Shown: positions 36,546-46,093, numbered from the stretch's first letter. The stretch is DNA of 59,740 nt from CAZSRX01 sp964609675 [NCBI: uncultured Bacteroidota bacterium] (GCA_964609675.1 CAZSRX010000027.1:1-59740), one strand, 5' to 3'. The notes: generated by a model from the letters alone, not told the origin. Translations and numbers: made by a program.

Positions 36546-37253
36546 TCAATGACAGCCCGAATGGTTTTGTTGCATGACACCCGGCGTTTTCGGACTGACG
36601 TACGGAATGCCCAGCTCCATACCGCGCAGAATCAGAATAAGTCCAAGTATGGCAATCGCAAACGGCGCGAGGCGTGATAACCGGTTTCTCAGCGGCATAC
36701 TGATCATGGTGCCAAAAAAAGAAACAGCAAACAGCGAGGGTGCGGTACCCATTCCAAAGAACAACATATAAAACATACCTGTCACCGGGTCCGCGAGGGC
36801 TATAGCGCCGGCCAGGGCCATATAAACCAGACCGCAGGGCAGAAAGCCGTTCAGCAAACCGATTAGTAAAAGCGAAAAATAACCGTGCTTTGAAAGCAAT
36901 GAACGAAACGCTGAGGCCATTTTACGCGGAATAACGTCTAAGGATACTTTCGCAAACAACATCGTGCCGATCCGCGTGGGCAAAACTGCTAATAAGATCA
37001 TAGCGGCGCCAATCGCGATAGAAATTTCCTGCTGATACCCAAACAGAGCAAAGGTAGAACCGGCCAGTCCAAACAGCAGTCCCATGACGGCATATGTCAC
37101 AGCGCGTCCGAAGTTGTATAAAATAATTCGCCCAATCCACGCAAATCCAAACCGGTAGCCGCTGTGCGGCAGTGCAATGGCAATCGGCCCGCACATTCCG
37201 ATGCAGTGAATCCCGCCGACCAGTCCAAATAAAAATCCCGCCCAAAGTTCCAT
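36546..37253 (-). CDS. SafE/UreH-like membrane transporter (COG2836)
   Basis: A 235-residue membrane protein with about six transmembrane segments and the paired signatures GGIHCIGMCGPI near the N-terminus and LLNGFLPCGLVY in the middle, typical of the TauE/SafE-related, DsbD-like family often linked to copper and cytochrome oxidase genes. The soluble C-terminal tail ends HSGCH and could bind metal. Possible roles are metal or sulfur-compound transport. AGGA lies six bases before the ATG, and a 12-bp perfect palindrome lies upstream at 37276. Confidence 0.8.
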   Translation of the reverse strand: MELWAGFLFGLVGGIHCIGMCGPIAIALPHSGYRFGFAWIGRIILYNFGRAVTYAVMGLLFGLAGSTFALFGYQQEISIAIGAAMILLAVLPTRIGTMLFAKVSLDVIPRKMASAFRSLLSKHGYFSLLLIGLLNGFLPCGLVYMALAGAIALADPVTGMFYMLFFGMGTAPSLFAVSFFGTMISMPLRNRLSRLAPFAIAILGLILILRGMELGIPYVSPKTPGVMQQNHSGCH

Positions 37254-37275
37254 TGGTTGTCCTATCTTTCCATTT

Positions 37276-37287
37276 TGATAATTATCA
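37276..37287 (-). promoter_or_regulatory. Fur-like palindrome upstream of the SafE-like gene
   Basis: A perfect 12-bp palindrome, TGATAATTATCA, 23 bp upstream of the SafE-like start. It resembles the core of Fur-family operators, but is one base shorter at the centre than the 7-1-7 form. Metal-responsive control would fit a metal transporter; only the symmetry is directly seen. Confidence 0.3.
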
Positions 37288-37340
37288 TTCAGATTACCTT
37301 GCTTGAATATATTTTAAATTTTGATGGAAACAGTATTACG

Positions 37341-38957
37341 TTAATTAGCCCCAAGCTCTTTCTTCATAATCCATGTTGTCTTGAATTTTCGTATCGCGGT
37401 CGTGTGCAACTGAAAATTCATCACATGATCCCGCATGGGAACAATGGTAACCGAATGGGCTATCGTAAACCAGGGCAGGTCCTTATTAAAAAGTTCGCAG
37501 GCTTTTTTGTAAATCGAGCTTCGCTCCAGCGGATCGGAAACGGTTTTACCGGTAAGAATCAAATGATGCATTTCGTCGCTTTGGTAAAAAGCCACATTGG
37601 TCGAGGGCGTTTTGGACGCAACGGTTTTATCGAGCAGGATATAGAAAAAATTATCCGGATCCGGCAGATCGGCTATCCATCCCACAATGGCCAAGTCATG
37701 TTCGCCACGGTATACCCGTTCAAGATATTCCTTCCAGGGGTATGTGACGATTTCAGCTTCAATGCCAACCTGTTTGAGGTCTTGCTGGATGAGTTTGGCT
37801 GCCTTATCCGGTTCGGGCATATATTCGCGTGAGATGGGCATGGTCCACAGTTTAGTTTTGAAACCGCCGGCCAGACCGGCTTCCGCCAGCAGTTTCCTGG
37901 ATTCATCAGGATCATACGGCGTAAAACGGATTTCATCATTATAGCCCGTGAGCACGGGCGGAATGGGATTTTTCGCTGCCCGTCCGAACTGTCCGTATAC
38001 TTCATTTACTATTTTTTCCCGGTTAATCGCATACACCACCGCCTTGCGGACGCGGATGTCATTAAAAGGTTTTTTGATGGTATTCATACCGAGGTATGAT
38101 ATATTCAGACCGGGCTGTTGAGAATATTTGATGCCGGCCGTCTGGCTGATTTCGTCCATATCCTGTTTATCCGGAACGCCCATCATGCTGATGCGGCCTT
38201 CCTTAAGTGCCATCCAGCGCTGATGCGGATCGGAAATCGGTTTCAGAATTAGTGTATCCAGGTAGGGCCGCCCGTTCCAGTAAGTCTCGTTAGCAGTCAG
38301 GATAACCGTGCCGTCTTCCTTCCACGATACAAATCGAAACGCGCCTGCGCCTACCGGATTTTTATAGAAAGCCTTGCCGTGTTTTTTCATAGCCGCCGGA
38401 CTGATGAGGGACATAAAATTGAGTGACAGCAGACTTAGAAACGTTGCATTGGGTTTTTTCAGCGTGAAGCGTACCGTCGTATCATTCACAGCCGTAACGG
38501 TCTTTACAATGTCGTTCATGTTGTTCGAATTCCAGTTATATTCCCTTTCAGCGGAATAAAACGGATGATCCTTTTTGTACTGGCTTTCGATGGAGAACAG
38601 TACGGCATCGGCATTGACAGGGGTGCCGTCGTGAAATACGGATCCGCTTCGGAGATGAAAAACGTAGTCAAGAGCGTCTGCAGAAATATCCCAGCTTCGG
38701 GCGAGGCAGGGATCCACGCCGCTGCGGCCGGCGCGCTGCTCCACAAGCCCTTCAAAAATATTCGCCACCACCACCGACGATTCGGTCTCGCGGGACGACG
38801 CAGGATCCAGCGTGATTGGAGGGCCGCTTTTGCCGTAAATCAGTGTGCCGCCGTATACCGGTTTGCTTTCATCGGTCCCGGCCCCGTTCTTGTTGGATTT
38901 TCCACATGACCCTATTATCATCATGCTCAGCAGCGCAAAACCGATTATCGATTTCAT
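37341..38957 (-). CDS. Peptide ABC transporter substrate-binding lipoprotein
   Basis: A 538-residue extracytoplasmic solute-binding protein of family 5 (DppA/OppA type). The lipobox IGSC follows a hydrophobic signal segment. The family motifs PITLDPASSRETESSVVVANIFEGL and YVFHLRSGSVFHDGTPVNADAVLFSI are clear. Start ATG 38957 is chosen because GGGAG lies six bases upstream; a TTG two codons earlier would be the alternative. No permease or ATPase genes adjoin it, so the transporter core must lie elsewhere. Peptide uptake fits the secreted peptidases at 11120 and 32467. Confidence 0.92.
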   Translation of the reverse strand: MKSIIGFALLSMMIIGSCGKSNKNGAGTDESKPVYGGTLIYGKSGPPITLDPASSRETESSVVVANIFEGLVEQRAGRSGVDPCLARSWDISADALDYVFHLRSGSVFHDGTPVNADAVLFSIESQYKKDHPFYSAEREYNWNSNNMNDIVKTVTAVNDTTVRFTLKKPNATFLSLLSLNFMSLISPAAMKKHGKAFYKNPVGAGAFRFVSWKEDGTVILTANETYWNGRPYLDTLILKPISDPHQRWMALKEGRISMMGVPDKQDMDEISQTAGIKYSQQPGLNISYLGMNTIKKPFNDIRVRKAVVYAINREKIVNEVYGQFGRAAKNPIPPVLTGYNDEIRFTPYDPDESRKLLAEAGLAGGFKTKLWTMPISREYMPEPDKAAKLIQQDLKQVGIEAEIVTYPWKEYLERVYRGEHDLAIVGWIADLPDPDNFFYILLDKTVASKTPSTNVAFYQSDEMHHLILTGKTVSDPLERSSIYKKACELFNKDLPWFTIAHSVTIVPMRDHVMNFQLHTTAIRKFKTTWIMKKELGAN

Positions 38958-38977
38958 GTTCAACTCCCGTTGAATAT

Positions 38978-40861
38978 TTATGATTCCAAACGTGTTTTGG
39001 TATGTTCCAGCATAATCCGGGACAAGCGACGGGCGAACGCGACAGGATCCTTGGGACGGGAACCTTCTAGAATCAGCGCCTGATCATACAAAATCCGCGC
39101 GTAATCCCGGATCAGTGTCTCATCTTTAGACGCCTTGTAAATCGCGTCCATGGACCCGACCAGCTCATGGACAGGGTTGATTTCAAGTATCCGCTTGGTT
39201 GTATGCGGTTCCTGACCCATGGCCTTCAGCAGCCGCTCCATATTGGCGTCTAAATCCTGATCGCCGGCTACCAGACAGCAAACCGAATCTTTCAGACGCC
39301 CCGAGAAACGGACTTCTTTAACGTCATCCTTGAGCTCGGCCTTGATGACGTCGAGCATTTTATCAAATTTTTTCTCGGCTTCCTTGCGGGATTGGGCCTG
39401 TTCCGGATCGAGCTCGATATCGCCGCGCACAACGGATTTGACGGCTTTGCCCTGGTATTCAAGATCTACCGCGATAAAATCGTCAATTTCGTCCAAAAAG
39501 AACAGGACTTCGTAGTCCTTGGCACGGAAGGCCTCAAGATACGGCGAAGTCTCCAGTTCGGCGCGTGACGTTCCGGCTATAAAATATATTTCCTTCTGGT
39601 CCGCTTTCATGGCTTCCGTATAGGCCTTGAGCGTCGTGAACTGCCCGGGCTCGGTTTTGGTCGATTCAAACAGGAGCAGGTCTTTCAGTGTGTCCCGGCG
39701 CGATGGATCCAGGTACACGCCTTCCTTAAGCGGCTTACGGAATTCTTTATAAACCGCCAGATATTTCTCGTATTCGTTCGTTTTCATCTCGGACAACGCG
39801 TCCAGGACTTTTTTAATAAGGTTCTTTTTAATGACCTCGATCTGCTTATTGGCCTGCAGGATTTCGCGCGACACGTTCAGCGGCAGGTCGGCAGATTCCA
39901 CAACGCCTTTCACGAAACGCAGGTACGGCGGCAGAAGTTCCTCACAGTGGTCCATAATCTGGACGCGCCGCACGTAGAGCACGGGCCCGATTTTATAATC
40001 GCGGTAAAACATATCAAATGGGGCTTTCGGCGGAATGAACAGCAGCGCCGTGAATTCCGTAGTGCCCTCTGCTTTGAAATGAATGATTTTCGCGGGCTCC
40101 TGAAAATCATGCGCGATATGCTTGTAGAACTCATTGTATTCTTCCGCCGTGATTTCATTCTTGTCCTTGAGCCAGATGGCCTTGCGCGAATTCAGGATTT
40201 CCTCCTGGACCTTTTTGTCCTTCTCAACATCCATGCAGACCGGATGTTCCACATAGTCGGAATATTTGCGCACCACACTCCGAATTTCCCATTCGTCAAG
40301 ATAATTCTTTTCGGATTCTTTAAGATATAGAATGACATCTGTCCCGCGGGCGTTTCGTTCAAATGATTCGACCATAAACGTACCGTCGCCTTTCGATTCC
40401 CAGCGTACGGCCTTATCCGGCGGATCGCCCGCTTTCCGCGATATCACCACGATGCGGTCGGCCACCATGAACGAAGAATAAAATCCGACGCCGAACTGGC
40501 CGATCAGATCCGGATGGTCTTTGATGTCCTGTTCTTTCAGCCGCGCAATGAAATCTTTTGTTCCTGAGTGCGCAATAGTACCCAGCGCATGGATGATTTC
40601 TTCCTGGTTCATCCCTATACCGTTATCGCTTACAGTCAGCGTACCGGCGGTTTTATCTGGTTTAATTTTAATTTTCCATTCCGCGTCGCCGTCCAGCAAG
40701 GCGTTGTTTGTTAGAGACAAGTACCGGACTTTATCAATCGCATCTGCGGCATTTGAAATCAGCTCTCTCAAAAATATTTCTTTATGAGAGTACAGGGAAT
40801 GGATCATTAAATCGAGTAACTGCTTGACTTCGGTTTTAAATTCAAACACCTGATCCGGCAT
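38978..40861 (-). CDS. htpG: Molecular chaperone HtpG (Hsp90)
   Basis: An ATP-dependent Hsp90-type chaperone of 627 residues. The N-terminal ATPase has YSHKEIFLRELISNAADAIDK, SDNGIGM and GQFGVGFYSSFMVAD; middle and C-terminal domains are complete. AAGGAG precedes the ATG, and a promoter-like pair lies at 40926-40954. No CIRCE-type heat-shock operator was found upstream. The peptide-binding lipoprotein follows after 20 bp. Confidence 0.97.
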   Translation of the reverse strand: MPDQVFEFKTEVKQLLDLMIHSLYSHKEIFLRELISNAADAIDKVRYLSLTNNALLDGDAEWKIKIKPDKTAGTLTVSDNGIGMNQEEIIHALGTIAHSGTKDFIARLKEQDIKDHPDLIGQFGVGFYSSFMVADRIVVISRKAGDPPDKAVRWESKGDGTFMVESFERNARGTDVILYLKESEKNYLDEWEIRSVVRKYSDYVEHPVCMDVEKDKKVQEEILNSRKAIWLKDKNEITAEEYNEFYKHIAHDFQEPAKIIHFKAEGTTEFTALLFIPPKAPFDMFYRDYKIGPVLYVRRVQIMDHCEELLPPYLRFVKGVVESADLPLNVSREILQANKQIEVIKKNLIKKVLDALSEMKTNEYEKYLAVYKEFRKPLKEGVYLDPSRRDTLKDLLLFESTKTEPGQFTTLKAYTEAMKADQKEIYFIAGTSRAELETSPYLEAFRAKDYEVLFFLDEIDDFIAVDLEYQGKAVKSVVRGDIELDPEQAQSRKEAEKKFDKMLDVIKAELKDDVKEVRFSGRLKDSVCCLVAGDQDLDANMERLLKAMGQEPHTTKRILEINPVHELVGSMDAIYKASKDETLIRDYARILYDQALILEGSRPKDPVAFARRLSRIMLEHTKTRLES

Positions 40862-41475
40862 AATCGTTCTCCTTTTTTCCTGTTTTCTACATTAACAATA
40901 CAACATTTTTTTCTAAACCGGCATAAAAATAATTTTTCGTGAAAAAAAAATCAACCTCAAACGTAATGAAAATTAATTACTCAAGAAAAATTATTTCTTT
41001 CTAAAATCAAATAACTTTAAAATTTATACTAGAGAAGATGAAAGAACAAATTTATCATATTAAAAAATGATTAACAACCATAATAAAAACTTTCTCCGTC
41101 GACACTGACATTCCGGCTTCTGGGCTTAGACGGACAGGCAAGCACTTGCCTGCAAAAGCAGAACAGACATAAGGACAGGGGTTTGCATAGGCTTGGCTCC
41201 GGATTTTATTTATTTTACCCTAAACACGCGATACACACGACAAGTATTTTGTGTATGTCGGGGGACATATTTTATATCCTCATGATTTTACATTTGAATT
41301 TTTTATTCCAATACTCGTTAAATGCGTATCATTCGCGGGTGAAAGAACGAACCATGAAGTTTTCGAGATCCGATATACGCACTTGGCTCAAGCACTATCT
41401 GTGCCCTTGCATTCTATCGCTTTGTAAGCGGCAACTTTTGCGATTCTGTCTGGCTGAGCGTGATCCCAAAAAAAA
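40862..41475. other. 614-bp gene-free region with hairpins
   Basis: The largest gene-free stretch. Its right edge is the 3' side of the PPDK fusion, its left edge the htpG promoter. The left 240 bp is very AT-rich; from 41100 the base composition shifts to that of coding DNA. At 41135-41152 lies a perfect 8-bp-stem hairpin (CAGGCAAG/CTTGCCTG), and GGACAGG occurs twice nearby. A 108-codon plus-strand frame at 41183-41509 has no family resemblance and runs into the fusion gene's 3' end, so I do not call it. It may be a decayed gene or structured RNA. Confidence 0.45.
40926..40954 (-). promoter_or_regulatory. Possible htpG promoter
   Basis: On the minus strand, TTGATT (40954-40949), 17 bp, TATTTT (40931-40926), 65 bp before the htpG ATG. 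The -35 is the same as at lepA. Confidence 0.4.
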
Positions 41476-44400
41476 TTATTTCGGCTTTAATATAATCCCC
41501 TTGTTCTGATGTCCGTTTATCTTAATCGTTATCGGTTTTTCAAAACGGAGATAACGCGTGAATTGGGTTTCTTCAATGGCCGGTTGCGCTCGCAGCCAAT
41601 CCCAGTCAATATATCCCTGCTTGATCGTCGTTCCCACCGTAAAATACCCGATGCGGAACGAGGTGATATTTTGAAAGAAATGCGAACCCTGTGAGGGCGT
41701 CACGTCAAAATTTCGGAAACCGGATTCCACAATGGTCACTGCGCCGGAAATCTGGTCCCAGCTCACCGGTATGCCGAGCCACGGATCCAGTGAGCCCCAG
41801 CGGCCCACGCCAATCAACAGATACGGCCGCTTGGCCGCCAGCAGTTTCGTGTTAAACTCACCCACTTCACGGGCAACGATCTCGCTCTTCCCGCGGTCAA
41901 AGGTGTCGATATCAATCACTACCGCGTCGTAAATATCCGTGATAATCCCGTTCCCAAGCACCTGCTGGCTGTGGCAGATGAGTTCCGACTGTTCCACGTC
42001 ATCCACCTCGAGCTCTTCCAGCTCCTTGCTCAGCACCAGCGGCCGCATCTGAAGCACGCAGAATTCCTTCAGCGCGCCCTGCGGCACCGTCAGATTCACG
42101 GCAAACTCCATTTCCACAGGCGTGCCCATACCCCAGGTGCCCATCTCCAGCAGTAAATTCAGGATATCCGGGAGCGGAAATATTTTATGCTTCAGTATCG
42201 GCGCAAAGGTAACCACGCGTTTGCCCGGACGCGAAATGCCGTCGTACACCGAGTCATTTTCCTGGGAATACGTTGATCCTGCGCAGAACAGCGTGCCGTC
42301 GGCCTCAGCTACGCTCAGGTGAAACTGCTGGGTCAACAGATCATGCGTCTCCACTACCGATTCGTCCAATTTATAATCCAGGTTCAGCGCGTAAAAATTC
42401 TGCTGGGCGTTTTTGATGGTCTCTTTTGTCGAAAAAAACTGCAGAAGATGACGCGGATACTTTGGACAAAAACGCACGGTATTGCCGCCATCCACTACCG
42501 TTTTACCCAATCCCAGCGCGATGGAAACGATACCGTCCGACGCTTTCTGCGGCGGCACGGGGTAAAAGTTATAGGACTTCGCCACACCCGCAAATTCCGG
42601 ATAAAACCGGTTCTCATGGCGTGAGCCGACCATGCGCTGGATAATCACCGCCATTTTTTCTTCCTCCAGCCGGTAAGACGTCGCTTTCATGTAGGTTTTG
42701 GAGCTTTTATAGAACGTGGACGCATACACTCTTTTGATGCTGTTCAACAATTCCCGCAGGCGCACGTTTTTATCCGGATCGTTGTTCGGAATCATATAGG
42801 TTTCATAAACACCGGCAAACGGCTGATACTGCGAGTCCTCCAGCAGGCTGGAGGATCGTACGGCGAGCGGTTGACGGATAATATCTAGGAAATCGGATAA
42901 TTTTTTAATAATATCTTCAGGGAATTTAGGCGCGTCGACAAATTTACGGGTAATGGCTTCATCGTCGTCGGTATTCATAGCAAAGTTGAACAGCTGATTG
43001 TCTTCCATAAAACGCTCAAAAACGTCGGTGCCAATGACCACCGCCGACGGTACGGATATCTCAACGCCCTCGAAACGGTTGCGTACGTTGTAGTTGTTGA
43101 TGAGGATGTTCACAAATCCCAGACCGCGCGCTTTGCCTCCCAGCGAACCGCGTCCGATACGCGCGAAACTGTTCTTAAGATCAAACGTATCTTTATTAAA
43201 ATCCGAAATTATGCCCCGCTTGCGCAGTTCCTGATAAAGCGACAGCGCATCCACAAGCAGTTTCCGCATCGCGTCCACGGATTCAAACTGCGAGGTTTTA
43301 AGCGGCCTTAATTTGCTGGCCAACCAGAATTCCGTGCGCGCTTTGAGCCAGTTGGAAAAGTGATTGCGTTTGGCGTGATACAGCAAGGTCTCGTCGGGAA
43401 TGACTCGTAATTGTTCTTCGAGCGTTTTAAGATTGTTGGCCCGGCTGATTTCCCGGCCGTCATCCGGATTCCTGAATATAAAATCCCCGAAATGAAAATA
43501 TCGTATCAGAAATTCGCGGAGTTCATGCAGCAGGCGCGGCGAACCTTTCTGAAGAAATCCCGCCCCGATTTCTCTCGCTTTTTCTGCACACTCCAGACTG
43601 CTGGACTGGAACAGCACCGGGATATCCGTATATCGCTCCCGAACTTTCTTCGCAAACAACAGCCCCGCTTCCGGATCTTTCTCCCCCTCCCTCATAAAAC
43701 TAATGTCCGATATTATCCCCAGAATGTTTTCCTCATATTTTTCAAAATATTTCCATGCTTCGTCGTATGTGGTGCTTAAAAGAATTTTTGGACGCGTGCG
43801 CATCCGAAGAAACTTATGCGTCAGGTTCAGACTTTCTGAAATCAGCCGCTGGGACTGATTCATGATTTCGGTATATATTATCGGAAGATAGGTAGAATAA
43901 AATTTGACATTATCCTCGATGAGAATGATGGACTGTACGCCGACATTGTTCGTGTCGTTTTCTACATTCATCTTATCTTCAATGTACTTTATGATGGCGA
44001 TCATCAGGCGGTAGTCGCCCTGCCAGATAAATATGCGGTCAAATATGGAGATATCGTAATTTTTTACAATTTCCTGGTGCTCCTGATTATCATAAGCCAG
44101 CAGAATAATCGGGGCCTTAACACCTTTCTCTCTCATGAGTTTCGCAAACTTGATGACGTGCATATCTTCAATGTGCAGCGAGGTGATGATAAGATCAAAA
44201 TGATTATCCTCCTGCACTATTTCCAGCGCCTCGATGCCGCTCATAACGTGTGTAAATTCCGGAACGTGACTGAGATTCAGCCCCTGATATTCCTGCCGTA
44301 TCAGATCGTATATCTGCCCGTCCTCTTCAAATAAATAGGAATCGTACAAACTGGACACCAGCAGAACTTCGCGAACTTTATATCGCATCAGTTTCTGGAA

Positions 44401-44481
44401 TTTCTGAATGCGCGTGCTGTACCCTTCGCCCAGCCAGAATGTGTCGAAATCCCGGATATGCTGTTTTACGGTCTTCTCCAT
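41476..44481 (-). CDS. Double-receiver protein fused to PEP-synthase-like ATP-grasp domain
   Basis: A 1001-residue fusion. Residues about 35-170 are a receiver-like domain without the phospho-acceptor Asp. Residues about 183-330 are a second receiver with Asp190, Asp259 and Lys312 in place. From about 435 comes a pyruvate-phosphate-dikinase/PEP-synthase nucleotide-binding domain (RGSLGGKARGLGF, PLAVRSSSLLEDSQYQPFAGVYET). The phosphohistidine swivel domain and the PEP/pyruvate barrel of true PpsA are missing, so it cannot make PEP by the known route. Similar fusions are annotated as PEP synthase in Bacteroidota relatives without a known role. ATG 44481, behind GGGGG, is chosen over an upstream start at 44550. 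Confidence 0.82.
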   Translation of the reverse strand: MEKTVKQHIRDFDTFWLGEGYSTRIQKFQKLMRYKVREVLLVSSLYDSYLFEEDGQIYDLIRQEYQGLNLSHVPEFTHVMSGIEALEIVQEDNHFDLIITSLHIEDMHVIKFAKLMREKGVKAPIILLAYDNQEHQEIVKNYDISIFDRIFIWQGDYRLMIAIIKYIEDKMNVENDTNNVGVQSIILIEDNVKFYSTYLPIIYTEIMNQSQRLISESLNLTHKFLRMRTRPKILLSTTYDEAWKYFEKYEENILGIISDISFMREGEKDPEAGLLFAKKVRERYTDIPVLFQSSSLECAEKAREIGAGFLQKGSPRLLHELREFLIRYFHFGDFIFRNPDDGREISRANNLKTLEEQLRVIPDETLLYHAKRNHFSNWLKARTEFWLASKLRPLKTSQFESVDAMRKLLVDALSLYQELRKRGIISDFNKDTFDLKNSFARIGRGSLGGKARGLGFVNILINNYNVRNRFEGVEISVPSAVVIGTDVFERFMEDNQLFNFAMNTDDDEAITRKFVDAPKFPEDIIKKLSDFLDIIRQPLAVRSSSLLEDSQYQPFAGVYETYMIPNNDPDKNVRLRELLNSIKRVYASTFYKSSKTYMKATSYRLEEEKMAVIIQRMVGSRHENRFYPEFAGVAKSYNFYPVPPQKASDGIVSIALGLGKTVVDGGNTVRFCPKYPRHLLQFFSTKETIKNAQQNFYALNLDYKLDESVVETHDLLTQQFHLSVAEADGTLFCAGSTYSQENDSVYDGISRPGKRVVTFAPILKHKIFPLPDILNLLLEMGTWGMGTPVEMEFAVNLTVPQGALKEFCVLQMRPLVLSKELEELEVDDVEQSELICHSQQVLGNGIITDIYDAVVIDIDTFDRGKSEIVAREVGEFNTKLLAAKRPYLLIGVGRWGSLDPWLGIPVSWDQISGAVTIVESGFRNFDVTPSQGSHFFQNITSFRIGYFTVGTTIKQGYIDWDWLRAQPAIEETQFTRYLRFEKPITIKINGHQNKGIILKPK

Positions 44482-44573
44482 GATACCCCCGGAAATTGTT
44501 TTCGCCTTTTTGTTTTCTTTATGCAGATAAGCTGAAGCAAAATTTAACAAATTTAATTTTAATTACAAGGGCG

Positions 44574-44608
44574 TTAAAAAAAAGGCTGACCGCATGGTCA
44601 GCCTTTAT
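44574..44608 (-). terminator. Rho-independent terminator of gdhA
   Basis: Perfect 11-bp stem AAAGGCTGACC/GGTCAGCCTTT around GCAT (44581-44606), followed on the minus strand by a run of eight T. It lies 26 bp after the gdhA stop. Confidence 0.92.
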
Positions 44609-44633
44609 TGGAAAAATCGTGTTAGGGGTTATA

Positions 44634-45977
44634 TTATACCAGACCCTGATCCATCATCGCATTGGCAACTTTGAGGAATCCGGCAATGTTCGCGCCGTTG
44701 ACGTAGTTTCCGGGCGTGCCGTATTCTTTAGAGGTTTCAAGGCAGGTATCATGGATGCTCTTCATGATCTGATGCAGCCGCATATCGACTTCCTCAGCCG
44801 GCCAGGCCAGACGCATGCTGTTCTGCGACATTTCAAGACCCGATGTGGCGACGCCGCCCGCATTGGAGGCTTTGCCCGGCGCGTACAGAATTTTCGCCGC
44901 GTCAAACACTTTGTAGCCTTCGATGGTTGTCGGCATGTTGGCGCCTTCACACACGCAGATACAGCCGTTCTTTACGAGTTCCTTGGCGTCGTCTTCGTTC
45001 AGTTCATTCTGGGTAGCGCACGGCAGAGCCACGTCCACTTTAACGCCCCACGGACGCTTTCCTGCGAAGTACTTGGCGCCTTTGAATTTATCCGCGTACG
45101 GCTTGACCATATCCTGATTGCTGGCCCGCAGTTCGAGCATATAATCAATCTTTTCGCCTTTGATGCCGTCTTCATCCAGCACGAAGCCGTCCGGGCCGGA
45201 CAGCGTTACCACTTTGCCGCCAAGCTGGGTAACTTTAAGAGCCGCGCCCCAGGCAACATTGCCGAAACCGGAAATCGCAACGCGCATCCCCTGGAAGGAT
45301 TTGCCTTTGGTCTTCAGCATTTCTTCGGCAAAATAGGTACAGCCAAAACCGGTCGCTTCCGGACGTATGAGGGAACCGCCCCAGTTCAGTCCTTTGCCGG
45401 TCAGCACGCCGGTGAATTCACGCGTCAAACGTTTGTATTGCCCGTAAAGGAAGCCTATCTCGCGTCCGCCCACGCCGATATCGCCGGCCGGTACGTCTAT
45501 ATCCGGACCGATGTGGCGGAATAATTCCGTCATGAAACTCTGGCAAAAACGCATCACTTCCGTATCGCTCTTGCCTTTGGGATCAAAATCCGACCCGCCT
45601 TTGCCGCCGCCCATCGGAAGCGTGGTCAGACTGTTCTTGAAAACCTGCTCAAACGCAAGGAATTTTAAAATGCCAAGCGTTACAGAGGGGTGGAAACGAA
45701 GCCCGCCTTTATAGGGACCTATCGCGCTGTTCATCTGAATACGGAACCCCCGGTTAATGTGAACCTCACCCTGATCATCCATCCAGGGAACGCGGAAAAT
45801 AATGACACGTTCGGGTTCAACCATTCTCTCAAGAATTTTTGCCGTGCGATACTCGGGGTGTTTGCTGATTACCAGGTCCAGGGACTCGGCCACTTCCATA
45901 ACGGCTTGATGAAACTCGGGTTCAGCCGGATTTTTGGCTTTCACCATTTCGACAATTTTCTGCGTGTATTCTGACAT
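44634..45977 (-). CDS. gdhA: Glutamate dehydrogenase (GdhA type)
   Basis: Interconverts glutamate with 2-oxoglutarate and ammonia. The 447-residue enzyme is the hexameric type, with the substrate lysine Lys90 (GPYKGGLRF), catalytic Lys126 (PMGGGKGGSDFDPKG) and a C-terminal Rossmann domain (ISGFGNVAWGAA). Length and motifs match the NADP-type family I of fermenting bacteria; coenzyme preference is not certain. GAGG precedes the ATG, and a strong terminator follows. A 13-bp palindrome lies upstream at 46063. Confidence 0.96.
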   Translation of the reverse strand: MSEYTQKIVEMVKAKNPAEPEFHQAVMEVAESLDLVISKHPEYRTAKILERMVEPERVIIFRVPWMDDQGEVHINRGFRIQMNSAIGPYKGGLRFHPSVTLGILKFLAFEQVFKNSLTTLPMGGGKGGSDFDPKGKSDTEVMRFCQSFMTELFRHIGPDIDVPAGDIGVGGREIGFLYGQYKRLTREFTGVLTGKGLNWGGSLIRPEATGFGCTYFAEEMLKTKGKSFQGMRVAISGFGNVAWGAALKVTQLGGKVVTLSGPDGFVLDEDGIKGEKIDYMLELRASNQDMVKPYADKFKGAKYFAGKRPWGVKVDVALPCATQNELNEDDAKELVKNGCICVCEGANMPTTIEGYKVFDAAKILYAPGKASNAGGVATSGLEMSQNSMRLAWPAEEVDMRLHQIMKSIHDTCLETSKEYGTPGNYVNGANIAGFLKVANAMMDQGLV

Positions 45978-46062
45978 AACAACCTCTTATTTATATTAAA
46001 GTTAAGTAGCTTAAAAATATAAAATCTTTCAAACGTGAACAACTTCTCAAAATAATTGCCTT

Positions 46063-46075
46063 TTGTCAATGACAA
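46063..46075. promoter_or_regulatory. 13-bp palindrome between buk and gdhA
   Basis: TTGTCA-A-TGACAA, a perfect dyad about 86 bp upstream of gdhA. On the minus strand it contains TTGACA, a consensus -35, though no good -10 follows at the right distance. It looks like an operator for gdhA. Confidence 0.35.
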
Positions 46076-46093
46076 TAATCAGTATTTTAAATT

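Noticed and set aside
41183-41509. 108-codon plus-strand open frame
   Set aside because: No ribosome binding site, no recognisable family, odd Cys/Leu-rich composition, and it overlaps the 3' end of the fusion gene on the other strand.
44496-45524. 342-codon plus-strand open frame
   Set aside because: Antisense to gdhA and spans the gdhA terminator; no family resemblance.
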